This document shows, in pieces, positions 1-10,000 of a stretch of 43,196 bases of DNA. Below the pieces are notes generated by a model. The model was not told the origin of the DNA, ran no database searches, and was given only the letters and a program-made list of their open reading frames with translations. Within the stretch, counting starts at the first letter, position 1, and every line of letters starts with the position of its first letter. The stretch comes from Bacteroidales bacterium UBA755 (GTDB lineage: Bacteria; Bacteroidota; Bacteroidia; Bacteroidales; UBA932): NCBI GenBank assembly GCA_002297815.1, contig DBKH01000014.1, positions 1 through 43,196 on the forward strand, in the 5' to 3' direction. Made by a program: the position numbers and the translations under genes.

Positions 1-463
1 CCCTGTAGAGAGACGCGAACGCTCTAGCGACCTCGTCCTCCGTTCCGCCTATTATCCCCCTGTACGGGGCGTAGAGTTCGGTGATGATGTCCGAAAATGT
101 GGTCTTGCGCCAGTCCACTGACGGATTGAAGGTCTCGAAGCGGGCCTGCCAAGTGTCCACGGTGCTCCCGATGTAGCCACCGAACGGCCCACCGGAGAGG
201 CTCTCGATGAATTGGTACTGGTGTTCCTCGACCGGGACGACGAGGCTCTGGAGCGCGAGGACCTTTGTCCCAGTGCGGTAGTTCTTCGCCTCCATCTGCC
301 CGGAGGTGACCTGGTTCGGGTTGGTGTTGAGCTTCTCGAAGCGGTCCGTGCAGGAACCCAGAGTCAGGACAAGGCCCAGGCAGACGGCACTGAATGGTCC
401 CGTTCCGCAAAGCGGGCTCTTTGTTGAATGGAGAAACTTGATATTCATAATGTTGTGTTTCAT
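1..463 (-). CDS. SusD/RagB-family outer-membrane lipoprotein, N-terminal part
   Basis: This is the start of a SusD-like surface lipoprotein, which captures glycans or other nutrients and lids the SusC channel in the outer membrane. The gene runs off the left edge of the window, so only about 154 residues are visible. The N-terminus has a hydrophobic stretch ending in a lipobox (LGSC), then TDRFEKLNTNPNQ, a typical SusD beginning, and later the GGPFGGYIG and WQARFETFNPSVDW segments. I place the start at 463 because GGAGG lies 8 bases upstream; an in-frame ATG at 448 is the alternative. It begins 19 bases after the susC stop, as expected for a susCD pair. The substrate cannot be inferred. Confidence 0.85.
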   Translation of the reverse strand, partial: MKHNIMNIKFLHSTKSPLCGTGPFSAVCLGLVLTLGSCTDRFEKLNTNPNQVTSGQMEAKNYRTGTKVLALQSLVVPVEEHQYQFIESLSGGPFGGYIGSTVDTWQARFETFNPSVDWRKTTFSDIITELYAPYRGIIGGTEDEVARAFASLYR

Positions 464-482
464 AAAATATTCCTCCGTCATT

Positions 483-3400
483 TTAGAAGTCAAGTTTGAC
501 ATTGAGTCCGAGGCTTCGGAGCGACGGCATCATAAAGTAGTCAATGCCCTGGTAGTTGTTGCCGGTGGAGGCGACGGACTCAGGGTCGAACGGTGCCTTG
601 CACCAGATCATCCAGAGGTTGTGCCCCACGAGTGACAGAGTGAGGGCTGCCTTGTCCTTGAACCATTTTCGCGGCATGGTGTAGCCAAGTGAGAGTTCTT
701 GGAGCCGGAAGTTGGTGGCGTCGTAGGTGTAGTACTGCGGAAGACCGCTCTGCGAGCCGATCTTCTGGTACCATTTCTGGGCTGAGACCAGCTGCCTGCC
801 GTTGACGAGGACTCCTCCGGCGTCACGCGCGTCGGCGCTTGCCTTTGACACTCCGTAGAGGTCAAGGTTGGCTTGGGTGGCGGAGTAGCAGACACCACCT
901 ATGCGTCCGCTGACGAGAATGCCGAGGTGCAGCCCCTTCCAGGTGAAGTCATTGCGCCACGCAAGGTTATATTCAGGGAACACGCTTCCGAGGAACAGTT
1001 CCTCCCCGTTGTCTACGATGCTTGCCTCTCCGTTGTCGTCAAGTTCGATGTAGCCGTAGTTGTTCCGCTTAAGGTCCGACGTGGTGTAAAGGTCTCCGAG
1101 CGTGCCTCCCTTGCGGAGGATGTACTTGGCCTTTCCGAGAGCCTTGATCTCCAGCTTGTCAAGGTCGAGGCTCTCCCCTGTGACAGGGTTGACAGCCCCG
1201 TCGGCAAGGTCTCGGATCTCGTTCCTGTTTCTGCTGAAAGTGAAGCCGCTGTCCCAAGTGAACCCGCCCCAGGTGTGGTTGTAGCCGACGCTGACCTCGA
1301 TTCCGGTGTTCCTTACGCTGCCTGTCTGAAGGTAGATGGTCGTGTAGGAAGAGGACGGCGGGAGTGACGGGTCGAAGGTCTGGTTGTAGGTGTCAGCGAG
1401 GTACCAGGAGACATTCACGCTGAGGTCCTGCCAGAGTTTGGCCTCTATTCCGACCTCGTAGGTGAGTGTCCTTTCTGGCTTCAGATCTCCGATTGGGTAG
1501 TGCGTCTTGTCCTTCCAGATCCTGTTCGTGGCGTCATATTCATAGGTCGGGATTGTCAGAAACCTTGGGAAAGGCATTCCGACAGAGGCTATTGATCCAC
1601 GAAGCTTGAGGTAGCTTACCGCACCCATATCCCAGACGGACGTAGGGACCCACGAGAGTCCGACTGACGGGTAGAAGAAGGACCTCGTCGAGGAGCCGGC
1701 GAGCTGTGAGGCCCAGTCGTTACGCCCGGTGGCGGTGAGGTAGAGCATCTTTTTCCACCCGATCTCAACGCTGCCGAAGACGGACTGCGTCTCATCGTTC
1801 CATCCGCTCTTTGAAGCCCGTTTCTTGGTGTCGTCAAGGTCGAAGACATTGAACACGTTGGCGAGGCCGTTGTCCTGGATCGGCCCGCCGTAGCGCAGCT
1901 CATCGGTGCCGATGTTGTTGTAGGACGCTCCGAGGTTGGCGACGATGCTCCAGTCCTTGCCGAGCGTCTTGTTGACGTTCATCATTACGTCGGCGTAGGT
2001 CTGCTTGTCGTAGGCGCGCGCCTCGGTGTAGTGTCCGTTGACCCCGCCTTCAGTAAGAGTCGCGTTCGATGAAGCGTAGAGCTTCTGGGTGAACAGGTTG
2101 TCGGCGTTGTCGATGCGGACGCGCCCCGCCACGTTCAGCCATTCCAGAATGTCGAAACTGGCGGAGAATGACATCATATAGCGCTTCTTGTCGTTGTTCC
2201 GCAGGTTGCGGTAGTTGATCCAGTAAGGGTTCTGCATCCTGAGGTCGCCCTCAAGGTCGGTGCTCCAGAACTGTTCCATCAGCTTCGTCCCGGCGTTGTA
2301 CCTCTCAAAGTTGCGGTATACATCGAAGTTGTCGCCCCTCGGAAAGAGGTAAACCGGCACGAGCGGGTTTGAGTACACTCCCTGATTGGTCATATTCTGA
2401 TCCTTCTGGATGATGTAGCTCGCACTTGCGTCTATCTTCAGCCTGTCCTTGAGGAAATAGCTTGTATTGCGGAAGGTGAAGTTGTAGCGGTCGTACCTGT
2501 TGTTCGGGATGATTCCGTCGGAGTTGACCGCCGCAGCGGAGAAGTAGGTCTGGTTCTTGTCCGTTCCTCCGCTGACCGAGAACGCGTTGGTGTAGGTGCT
2601 TCCCGTCTCGAAATAGTCCTCAGGCGAGTAATTGTAGCGGGCTGATTCAGGAATATACGGCCCCCAGCTGTAGGTGCCGCTGTTGCCTGTCTTACCGTTC
2701 AGTCCCGTGCCGTAGGAGTTCTGGAACTCAGGAAGACGGAACGGGGAGAGGAACTCGGTGTTGGAAGAGAAACTGGCCTTCACGTTGCCCGACTGCCCTT
2801 TCTTCGTGGTGATCATCACGGCGCCGTTGGCGGCCTCCGAGCCGTAAAGCGCCGCTGCGGCAGCGCCGGTCAGGACGGAGATGCTCTCGATGTCCTCTGG
2901 GTTGATGTCGGCGATGGACTCGGACTCTCCCTTGGAGTCGAACTCGGTGCCGCCACCGCCCCCGAAATTGTACATCGGGATGCCGTCAATGACGTACAGG
3001 GCGTTGGACGACTGGCTGATGGACTTGTTGCCGCGCAGCACGACCTTGGACGCTCCGCCGACACCGGAGGACGAGGAGTTGATGTTGACTCCGGCGACCT
3101 TTCCGCTGAGGGAGTTGATGAAGTTGGCGTCCTTGACCGTGTTGATCAGGTCGGACTTGACCTCCTGAACGTTGTAGCTCAAGGCTTTCTGGTCGCGCCT
3201 GATGCCGAGCGCGGTGACGACGGTGCCCTCAAGCGAGACGGCTTCCTCGTTCATTGTGACATTGAATATGCTCCTGTCACCGATCGCGAGCGTGACCGTC
3301 TGGTAGCCGAGGCTGTTGAACTCCAGCCTGCCGCCCAGTTGTTCCGCCGGGACTGGCAGGGAGAAGCGTCCGTCAATGTCGGTGGTTGTGCCCGTGGTCG

Positions 3401-3815
3401 TCCCCTGCACGAACACCGAGACACCGGGGACCGGCTGACCGTTCTGGTCTGTCACCGTCCCTGTGAGCGTCCGAGGCTTCGCCTTCGGCTTGTTGGAGAG
3501 GTAGATGTAGTGCCCGTTGATCTCGTAGTCGATCCCGATCGGGCTGAAGACCTGTCTGCACACATTGCCTATCGTCTCGTTCTTCACGGAGATGCTGACC
3601 GTTCTGGTCAGATCGATCTGACTTGTGAAGAACAGGTACGGAGACTGTCCTTTGATATCGTCCATCACCTTCTGAAGGGTGGCGTCCTTCAACTCAAGGT
3701 TGATCCGGATGTCCTCTTCCTGCGGCCTGGCATTCACGCTGACCGGTGAGGTGATGATGAGAATCAAAGAACAGGCGATGCCGCAAACCTTTTGCAGAAT
3801 GCTGTTTTGATACAT
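483..3815 (-). CDS. SusC/RagA-family TonB-linked outer-membrane transporter with STN signalling domain
   Basis: This 1110-residue TonB-dependent channel pairs with SusD for active uptake across the outer membrane. A signal peptide covers about residues 1-29. An STN (secretin/TonB N-terminal) domain follows at about 35-108, containing LELKDATLQKVMDDI. A carboxypeptidase-regulatory-like domain at about 115-195 contains LTGTVTDQNGQPVPGVSV. Next come the SusC signature region (GTVVTALGIRRDQKALSY), a plug with ALYVIDGIPMYN, and a long beta-barrel ending in F. STN domains contact FecR-type anti-sigma factors, and a fecR gene lies 108 bases upstream on the same strand. The locus therefore looks like a trans-envelope-regulated uptake system whose own channel senses the substrate. 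That wiring is inferred from family knowledge; the substrate is unknown. Confidence 0.93.
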   Translation of the reverse strand: MYQNSILQKVCGIACSLILIITSPVSVNARPQEEDIRINLELKDATLQKVMDDIKGQSPYLFFTSQIDLTRTVSISVKNETIGNVCRQVFSPIGIDYEINGHYIYLSNKPKAKPRTLTGTVTDQNGQPVPGVSVFVQGTTTGTTTDIDGRFSLPVPAEQLGGRLEFNSLGYQTVTLAIGDRSIFNVTMNEEAVSLEGTVVTALGIRRDQKALSYNVQEVKSDLINTVKDANFINSLSGKVAGVNINSSSSGVGGASKVVLRGNKSISQSSNALYVIDGIPMYNFGGGGGTEFDSKGESESIADINPEDIESISVLTGAAAAALYGSEAANGAVMITTKKGQSGNVKASFSSNTEFLSPFRLPEFQNSYGTGLNGKTGNSGTYSWGPYIPESARYNYSPEDYFETGSTYTNAFSVSGGTDKNQTYFSAAAVNSDGIIPNNRYDRYNFTFRNTSYFLKDRLKIDASASYIIQKDQNMTNQGVYSNPLVPVYLFPRGDNFDVYRNFERYNAGTKLMEQFWSTDLEGDLRMQNPYWINYRNLRNNDKKRYMMSFSASFDILEWLNVAGRVRIDNADNLFTQKLYASSNATLTEGGVNGHYTEARAYDKQTYADVMMNVNKTLGKDWSIVANLGASYNNIGTDELRYGGPIQDNGLANVFNVFDLDDTKKRASKSGWNDETQSVFGSVEIGWKKMLYLTATGRNDWASQLAGSSTRSFFYPSVGLSWVPTSVWDMGAVSYLKLRGSIASVGMPFPRFLTIPTYEYDATNRIWKDKTHYPIGDLKPERTLTYEVGIEAKLWQDLSVNVSWYLADTYNQTFDPSLPPSSSYTTIYLQTGSVRNTGIEVSVGYNHTWGGFTWDSGFTFSRNRNEIRDLADGAVNPVTGESLDLDKLEIKALGKAKYILRKGGTLGDLYTTSDLKRNNYGYIELDDNGEASIVDNGEELFLGSVFPEYNLAWRNDFTWKGLHLGILVSGRIGGVCYSATQANLDLYGVSKASADARDAGGVLVNGRQLVSAQKWYQKIGSQSGLPQYYTYDATNFRLQELSLGYTMPRKWFKDKAALTLSLVGHNLWMIWCKAPFDPESVASTGNNYQGIDYFMMPSLRSLGLNVKLDF

Positions 3816-3923
3816 AAAATAGAATATTTTGATGGGTTAAAATGTTTTAATATTTGCGGTTGAAAATAGTATGGACAGTGCATAGCCATCCGTTCCCTGA
3901 TTTCTTAATTGTCTGATGATGAA

Positions 3924-4904
3924 TTACCTGATGGTGATGACCCCTGTCTTGTAGTCCTTTGAATATGTGAAGTCAGCGAAGTTCTGAAGGTGCCGCAGGG
4001 CGGTGTCGATGCCGTCGCTGACCCTCAGCTCGCCTGTGGTGTAGCGCAGCACAGGAATATTCCCGCACTCCAGCCTGATCCTGACATCATAGACTTTCTC
4101 CATTTCCCTCTTAAGCTCTTCGAAGTCCATTCCGTTGAGGTTCAGGATGCCTTGTGTCCAGCAAGTCTCCGAGGCCACGTTGGTCTCGCTGAAGGCGAGT
4201 GTTCCATCTTTCAGCACAACCGTCTCGCCGGGACGCATCAGCGTTTCCTTGGAGTCCTCCCCGTGGCCGCGCACCTTGACCGATCCCTCAACCAGAGCAA
4301 CGCTGAACGCCTGCCTTTCCTCATCGGCCTTGACGTTGAACTTGGTGCCCAGCACGACCACATCGGAGGCGAACGTGCTCACGACAAACGGCTGCCTCTC
4401 ATCATGCGTGACACTGAAATAGGCCTTTCCCGAAAGGCTGACTTTCCTTTCCTTGCCTTTGAATATCACAGGATAACGCAGTTCGGAGCAGGGACTCAGC
4501 AACACTTTCGTCCCGTCCGACAGTGTGATCTCCATCTTGTTTCCGGCAGGGACTGAGATGATGTTCTCGGCCTCGGCTATCATCCTGTCGTCGTGCCTTT
4601 TCATAAGGTAGCCGCCGGACAGAAAGAACACGCCAAGCAGCACCACGGCGGCGACTCCGCTTACAGTGCGCAGGAATATTTTCCTTCTCCTTTCCTGACG
4701 TTCTTTCACGGCTTTTTCCTCGCGGATGCTTTCCGCCGTCTTGCTGTTCAGGGCAAAACGTGAGAGCATGTACACCTTGTAGATCCTGCTCAGATGGTCA
4801 TAGTTTTCCTTGTCTTCCGCCCATTTGTTGACAGCGGCGTTCTCCTGCTCGTCCGTCTCCCTTGCGACGAACCTGTAAAGCAATGTGTCATCGATTTTTA
4901 TCAT
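3924..4904 (-). CDS. FecR-family anti-sigma factor / signal transducer
   Basis: This 326-residue inner-membrane regulator should hold the divergent ECF sigma factor in check and release it on a signal from the SusC STN domain. The cytoplasmic N-terminal part (about 1-85) has the LYRFVARETDEQENAAVNKW region common in Bacteroidota FecR proteins. A single membrane segment lies at about 88-110 (VAAVVLLGVFFLSGGYLM). The periplasmic FecR domain contains SVPAGNKMEITLSDGTKVLL and PFVVSTFASDVVVLGTKFNV. The C-terminal part (about 255-326) resembles DUF4974, with the segment CWTQGILNLNGMDFEELKRE. It is transcribed divergently from the sigma gene at 5159 and lies directly upstream of susC on the same strand, the usual layout for these systems. 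Confidence 0.92.
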   Translation of the reverse strand: MIKIDDTLLYRFVARETDEQENAAVNKWAEDKENYDHLSRIYKVYMLSRFALNSKTAESIREEKAVKERQERRRKIFLRTVSGVAAVVLLGVFFLSGGYLMKRHDDRMIAEAENIISVPAGNKMEITLSDGTKVLLSPCSELRYPVIFKGKERKVSLSGKAYFSVTHDERQPFVVSTFASDVVVLGTKFNVKADEERQAFSVALVEGSVKVRGHGEDSKETLMRPGETVVLKDGTLAFSETNVASETCWTQGILNLNGMDFEELKREMEKVYDVRIRLECGNIPVLRYTTGELRVSDGIDTALRHLQNFADFTYSKDYKTGVITIR

Positions 4905-5143
4905 ATTCCTGACTCAGTTTTACGTTATTTCTATGTGGTCTGTACCGGGCATATTCATTCAGCCCTCTGACAATACTACGATTGAGCCGTGCCTTTCCGT
5001 AAATTTAATTGAGTTTTTTTTCAGGAATATTCCCGTTCGACCGTTTTTTTCTGGATTATTATGAGAAGCTGTTTTGAATTGTTTGTTTGAAGGTTTATTT
5101 AAACAAAAAGCGGAACAACTTCTGAAAATCGCTGATTTTTGTG

Positions 5144-5151
5144 TAAGTTTG
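5144..5151 (+). promoter_or_regulatory. Candidate Bacteroidota -7 box for the ECF sigma gene
   Basis: The sequence TAAGTTTG matches the Bacteroidota -7 consensus TAnnTTTG. The expected -33 TTTG, 19 bases upstream, is only TCTG (5121-5124). The box ends 7 bases before the ATG at 5159, so transcription would begin at or next to the start codon. Confidence 0.4.
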
Positions 5152-5158
5152 TGCCTGT

Positions 5159-5725
5159 ATGCAGACCGTGGACAGACAGACGATGACACTGTTCGAAGAC
5201 CTTTACAAGAGTAACCAGAAGATCTTCGAGGAGTTCGCCTGTTATTTCCTGAAGGATTCGGAGACGGCGAAAGACATTGTGGCGGACTGTTTTGTCCGCT
5301 TGTGGATGTCCCGTGACAGGGTGGCCTTTGACAATGCAGTGGGCTATATGTTCAGGTCTGTGCGGAACGCCTGCCTGGACAGGATGAAGTCTTCGGCGTT
5401 CAGGAATGAGTTGAATGACCTATCGTTCGGCAGGGAGGAGAATCCGGTCTATTACCGGTTGGTCGAAGAGAACGACCTGTCGGATGTCTTCACGGACGAG
5501 ATCATCGCCATATTTCAGAAATGCCTGGACGAATTGCCTGAGGAAAAGCGCCGTTCGTTCCTGCTCAGCAATGTGGAAGGGTTGAAGTACAAGGAGATAG
5601 CGGAATTGCTGAACATTTCCGAAGACAAGGTTGACAACAACATCCGCTCCGTTCGCAAAGCCCTCAAGTCCAGCCTGAAAGACTACCTACCAATGATTCT
5701 GCTCACCTTCATTAGTGTCAGATAA
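5159..5725 (+). CDS. ECF (sigma-70 family) RNA polymerase sigma factor
   Basis: This 188-residue extracytoplasmic-function sigma factor has region 2 near residues 8-75 (EEFACYFLKDSETAKDIVADCFVRLW) and a region 4 helix-turn-helix near 125-180 (LPEEKRRSFLLSNVEGLKYKEIAELL, then VDNNIRSVRKALK). It faces the fecR-susC-susD genes divergently across 254 bases and is probably their dedicated activator, released when FecR is signalled. The start is uncertain. ATG 5159 has no Shine-Dalgarno sequence and lies just after a possible -7 box; an in-frame ATG at 5183 would shorten the protein by eight residues without touching region 2. Confidence 0.92.
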   Translation: MQTVDRQTMTLFEDLYKSNQKIFEEFACYFLKDSETAKDIVADCFVRLWMSRDRVAFDNAVGYMFRSVRNACLDRMKSSAFRNELNDLSFGREENPVYYRLVEENDLSDVFTDEIIAIFQKCLDELPEEKRRSFLLSNVEGLKYKEIAELLNISEDKVDNNIRSVRKALKSSLKDYLPMILLTFISVR

Positions 5726-5897
5726 ATTGATGCCCGCCGGCTGGTGTCTATCTGGTTCTCGAAGCGCATTTTCGGGAGATCTGGCTTTGGGGGGCAAGAA
5801 ATATGTGAATATTTTGGTTGCGAAAACCAGAGAATGGACGTATATTGAGAAGAGCGTTTGGCTCGGTTTTGTTTAATGATTATTCAATAACTTGCTT

Positions 5898-7079
5898 ATG
5901 AGGATTATACACACTAGTGACTGGCATTTGGGACATATTCTGTATGGGTACGACAGGAGTCGGGAGCAGAAGTCAATGCTCAGTCAGATCGAGGAGATTG
6001 TCAAGACAGAGAAACCTGACGCATTGGTGGTCAGCGGGGATGTTTACCACACGGGACAGCCGTCAGCGGCTGTGCAGAAGATGTTCACGGAGGCGGTGAT
6101 GAGGATGCACGACGCATGCCCGGAGATGGAGATCGTCATCACTGCGGGCAATCACGACAGCGCATCGAAGCATGAGGTCTCACGAATATTATGGGAGACC
6201 CAGAAAGTGAATATGATAGGTTCCGTGGATAAGAATGATCTTGATAAACTGATCGTTGAGGTGTCTGGAAAAGGCTTTGTCATCGCCATCCCGTATGTGA
6301 ACGAGAGGAGTGTCCCGGAAGGGTTCTGCCAGAGTCTGTTGGACAAGGTGGCGGAAAGGAACACGGGCAGCCTTCCGGTCGTCATCTCCGCCCACACGAC
6401 CGTGGACGGAAGCAACTTCACGGGACACGAGGATATTCGGGAATTAAAGGATATTCGGGAATTATCTGTGGGAGGTATCGATTCTGTCGGATTGGAGGAG
6501 TTTGGCGAAGGGTATGACTACATCGCGCTCGGACATATTCATAAGCCGCAGACCATCGCGGGTTCCCGGGGAAGGGTGCGCTACTGCGGCACACCGTTGC
6601 CGGTAAGTTTCGACGAGGCTTACCAGCATAGTGTCTCGGTGGTGGAAGTCGGGTCGCACGGAGAGACTCCGCAGGTGCGGGAGGTGCCTGTGGGCAATCC
6701 GCATCCGTTGGTGAATATTCCCGTGTCCGGCTTCGACAGGTGGGATAAGGTGAAGGAACTGCTGAAAGATTTTCCGAAGGATAATCCGGCCTACATCAGG
6801 CTGAATGTTGAGGTAGAGGACAGCCTTCCTCCTGACGCGGTGGTCGAGGCTAGGAACATCCTGAGTGGTGGTCTAGGACTTTTCTGCACGATAAACGCGC
6901 GCTGGTCCGCTGCGGGGAAGTCGGACCGGAAAACCCTTTCCGTGGCGGAGTTCCGTGCCATGGAGCCGCTTGAGGTCGCGCGCCTGTACGCTGAGGACAC
7001 GGGGATAACATTCACGGATGAGCTTGCGAACCTGTTCCGCGAGGCTGAGAAAGAAGTTAAGGATGACAGAAATAACTAA
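5898..7079 (+). CDS. sbcD: SbcD, Mre11-like nuclease subunit of SbcCD
   Basis: This 393-residue protein is the nuclease subunit of the SbcCD (Mre11-Rad50-like) complex, which cuts hairpins, cruciforms and protein-blocked DNA ends. The calcineurin-like phosphoesterase motifs are all present: D8-x-H10 (SDWH), SGDVYHTG, TAGNHDSAS, a later SAHTTVDGS and GHIHKPQ. A C-terminal capping region follows to about residue 393. I choose ATG 5898 because the protein then begins MRIIHTSDWH, as is usual; a TTG six bases earlier would add two residues. The stop lies 13 bases before sbcC, so the two genes form an operon. The SbcCD substrate class is relevant here because this window is rich in long inverted repeats. 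Confidence 0.96.
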   Translation: MRIIHTSDWHLGHILYGYDRSREQKSMLSQIEEIVKTEKPDALVVSGDVYHTGQPSAAVQKMFTEAVMRMHDACPEMEIVITAGNHDSASKHEVSRILWETQKVNMIGSVDKNDLDKLIVEVSGKGFVIAIPYVNERSVPEGFCQSLLDKVAERNTGSLPVVISAHTTVDGSNFTGHEDIRELKDIRELSVGGIDSVGLEEFGEGYDYIALGHIHKPQTIAGSRGRVRYCGTPLPVSFDEAYQHSVSVVEVGSHGETPQVREVPVGNPHPLVNIPVSGFDRWDKVKELLKDFPKDNPAYIRLNVEVEDSLPPDAVVEARNILSGGLGLFCTINARWSAAGKSDRKTLSVAEFRAMEPLEVARLYAEDTGITFTDELANLFREAEKEVKDDRNN

Positions 7080-7092
7080 TTTAGACTGACTT

Positions 7093-10000
7093 ATGAAAAT
7101 TCAAAAACTTACGATTTACAACATCGCATCCATCGAGGACGCTGTGATTGATTTTGACAGCAAACCGCTGTCCGACTGTGATGTGTTCCTCATCACCGGC
7201 AAGACCGGGGCGGGTAAGAGCACCATTCTGGATGCCATCTGCCTGGCATTGTACGGAGACACGCCAAGGTTGGCAGGCACGCAGATGGAAGGCAGCTCCG
7301 CTGACCATGGGGATGATGTCAAGGTTGACAGTCCTGCGAGACTTCTTAGGCAAGGGACCGGAAGCGGTTTTGTCAGACTTGAGTTCAAAGGAACCAATGG
7401 GGCTGATTATGTGGCCGAATGGTCGGTGGCTCGCGCTAGAGGGAAAGCAAACGGGAGGATACAAAAGAAAAAGGATGATTGGACTCTTAAAAACCTGGAT
7501 TCAGGGGCTCTTTACGTGGGAAGTAAGGAAGTCAATGCGGAAATTGCCTCTGCCGTTGGCCTGAGTTTCAACCAGTTCTGCCGAACCACGATGCTGGCTC
7601 AGGGAGAGTTTACCAGATTTCTCAACAGCAAGGACAACGAGAAGGCTGATATTCTGGAGAAGATCACTGGCGTGGACATCTACACGAAGATCGGAGCCAA
7701 GGTTTATGAGATAACAAAGCGGAAAGAGGAGGCTTGGAAGGATGCCGAGCGGAAAATTAGCGATGTCAAGATTCTTTCCGAGGAAGAAAAGAAGTTGAAA
7801 CTCAAGGAGAAGGAAGATAAGTTAGCTGAGGCGGAATCCGCCCGCGCGTCAAGGGACGAGTGCGGTAAGAAAAGGGATTGGCTGAGCCAGGATGCCAAAT
7901 TGAAGGCTACGATTGAGTCTGACTCCAAAGCTGTCTCAGAAAGAGAGGCTGTGACAAGGACTGATGAATATCTTGCCGAGGAAAACCTTGCGGTCTCGTT
8001 CAGGGCTACTGAGGCGGTTCGGGGGAATATGAAAAACCAGAAGCGGGAAGAGGAGGCGGCTCTGGAGGCAAGGACAAGGCTTTCCGGACTGTCAGAGAAA
8101 TACCGGTCGGTAAAGGGCGGTTTGGCTTTCCTGAGTGACGAGGAGAAGAGGCTTGCCGAGGATAAAGCCTCTGTTGAAGCTGAGCTGGAAAAGGATGCTC
8201 CTTTGCTGCCTGTCCTTGAGAAGGAACAGACCATAGCGGGGCACATAGGAGTTATCGAGAGCGGACGGGAATATATTCGCGAATCAGAAGTCGAGCTTTT
8301 GCGCCTAAGGTCGGATTTGACGGGGGTGTGGCTTCCGGCATCGGAAAAGGCTAAGTCGCTGGAGTCTGAGGCCGGGAGAGAGAGGATGCTTGCGGAGGAA
8401 ACTCAGAAGAAAGCGGAAGATGCTTTGGCTGAGTCGAACGCTGCTGCTGTCCGTAAAGAGATAGGCGACCTGAAAGAAAAGTCGGTGAATGTCAAACTGG
8501 CTCAGGAGCGGCTTTCGCTCCTTGAACAACTGATTGCCAGGCGCAAGACAGAAGCGCAAGACATCGCTGAGAAAGAGAAGAGGCTTGAAGGCAAGATCGC
8601 TGAACGAGACTCTCTAGCCAAGGCCGTTGATGCTTCCCGTATTAAATCCGAGTTGGCTGACGAAGTCTATAGAAAGCTAAGTATGACGGTTGAGGACACC
8701 GTCAAGGCTATCCGTAACAACCTTCAGGTCGGGGACATCTGCCCTGTCTGCATGAGGGAGATCGAGTCAGCGTTGCCGACAGATTTAGAGCTGCGGAAAC
8801 GTCTCGCTCCTATGGAGAGTGCGTGTGAGGAGGCTAGGATAATTTACCGTAATGACAAGGAATGTTACGATCGTCTTGTGGCTGAGATTGTGGCGGAGTC
8901 GGAGCAGTTGCAGAAACGGAAATCCGCCTTCGAGAATGACAGTGAGGTGGACCGGATGACGGAATCCGTGAATATGGCTGCGAAGAAATGCGGTCTGGCG
9001 ACTGTTGATGACGGCACCAAGCTGGCGCTTCATACGATGAGTCAGGGAATATGTCAGCGTCTATCTGAACTTATTGAAAAAGAGAAGGTTTGTGCCCGTC
9101 TTGAAAAAGAAGCCGCTGAAGCTCGTAAGTCAAGTACTGCTGCAAGAGATGCAGTGGATAAGGCTGTTGCTGCGCGTGTCAAGGCGGATAATGATGTCCA
9201 GTCCAAGAAATCCGAGATCGAAAGGGTGGAGGCGTTGGTGTCTGACAGGCGAAAGTCCGTTTTGTCGGCTGAGCAAGCTGTCGGAGGCATTCTTGCCGGC
9301 TCTCCTTGGGGTGAAAACTGGAGTGAAGACACTCTGATATTCATGAAAAATCTTGAGGAGGCGGTTCGTTCGCACCAGAAGAGGGTGGAGCGTGCGGAGA
9401 GCCTGAGCAAGAAGATTGATGAGTTGAGGGCTCGGATTGGCTTCGTGCAGGGAACTGTGGAGGCCATAGAGGAGATGATGCCGTCGTGGAAAGAACTGAC
9501 GAGGGGTGAGACCGTGAATATTCCGGAACTGTCAATGGAGGCGGAGTCTGTCAAGAGCGCATTGATTCTGGAAAGGCACAAACTTGCTCTTGCCGAGGAA
9601 AACGCCAAAGCTGAGTCAGCCAAGGTTGAGGCGTTTTTAGAGGAGCATACTGAATATGACAGAGCAGCGTTGAAGGCTCTTTCTGAATATTCAGAGACAG
9701 CTATCGCTGAGATAGAACGCAGGCACAAAAAGGCTTCTGACGAGTTAGCAGCTGCTAAAGTCGCATTGGCCACGGATCAGCGGAATGAGTCTGAGCATCA
9801 ATTGAACAAGCCTTCGCTAGAGGACGAGGACACGGTTGAGCGCTTGGATGACTTGTACAAGATAAATGACAAGGCAATGTCTGACGCTGCCAGTCAGGAG
9901 GTTCTTCTGACGGAGGCTCTGAGGCAGGATGAGGAGAACCGTGGAAAGGTCGGCAGACTGAAAGAGATTGCTGACAATCTAAGGAATGAGTTGCTGATGT

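Noticed and set aside
24..410. A 128-codon open frame on the minus strand at the left edge
   Set aside because: It overlaps the SusD-like gene in another frame, has no recognisable domain, and the SusD frame has a lipobox and family motifs.
7704..9773. Long open frames on the minus strand opposite sbcC (7704-8246, 9054-9773)
   Set aside because: They are Ser/Ala-rich shadows of the Glu/Lys/Ala-rich coiled coil of SbcC, with no motifs.
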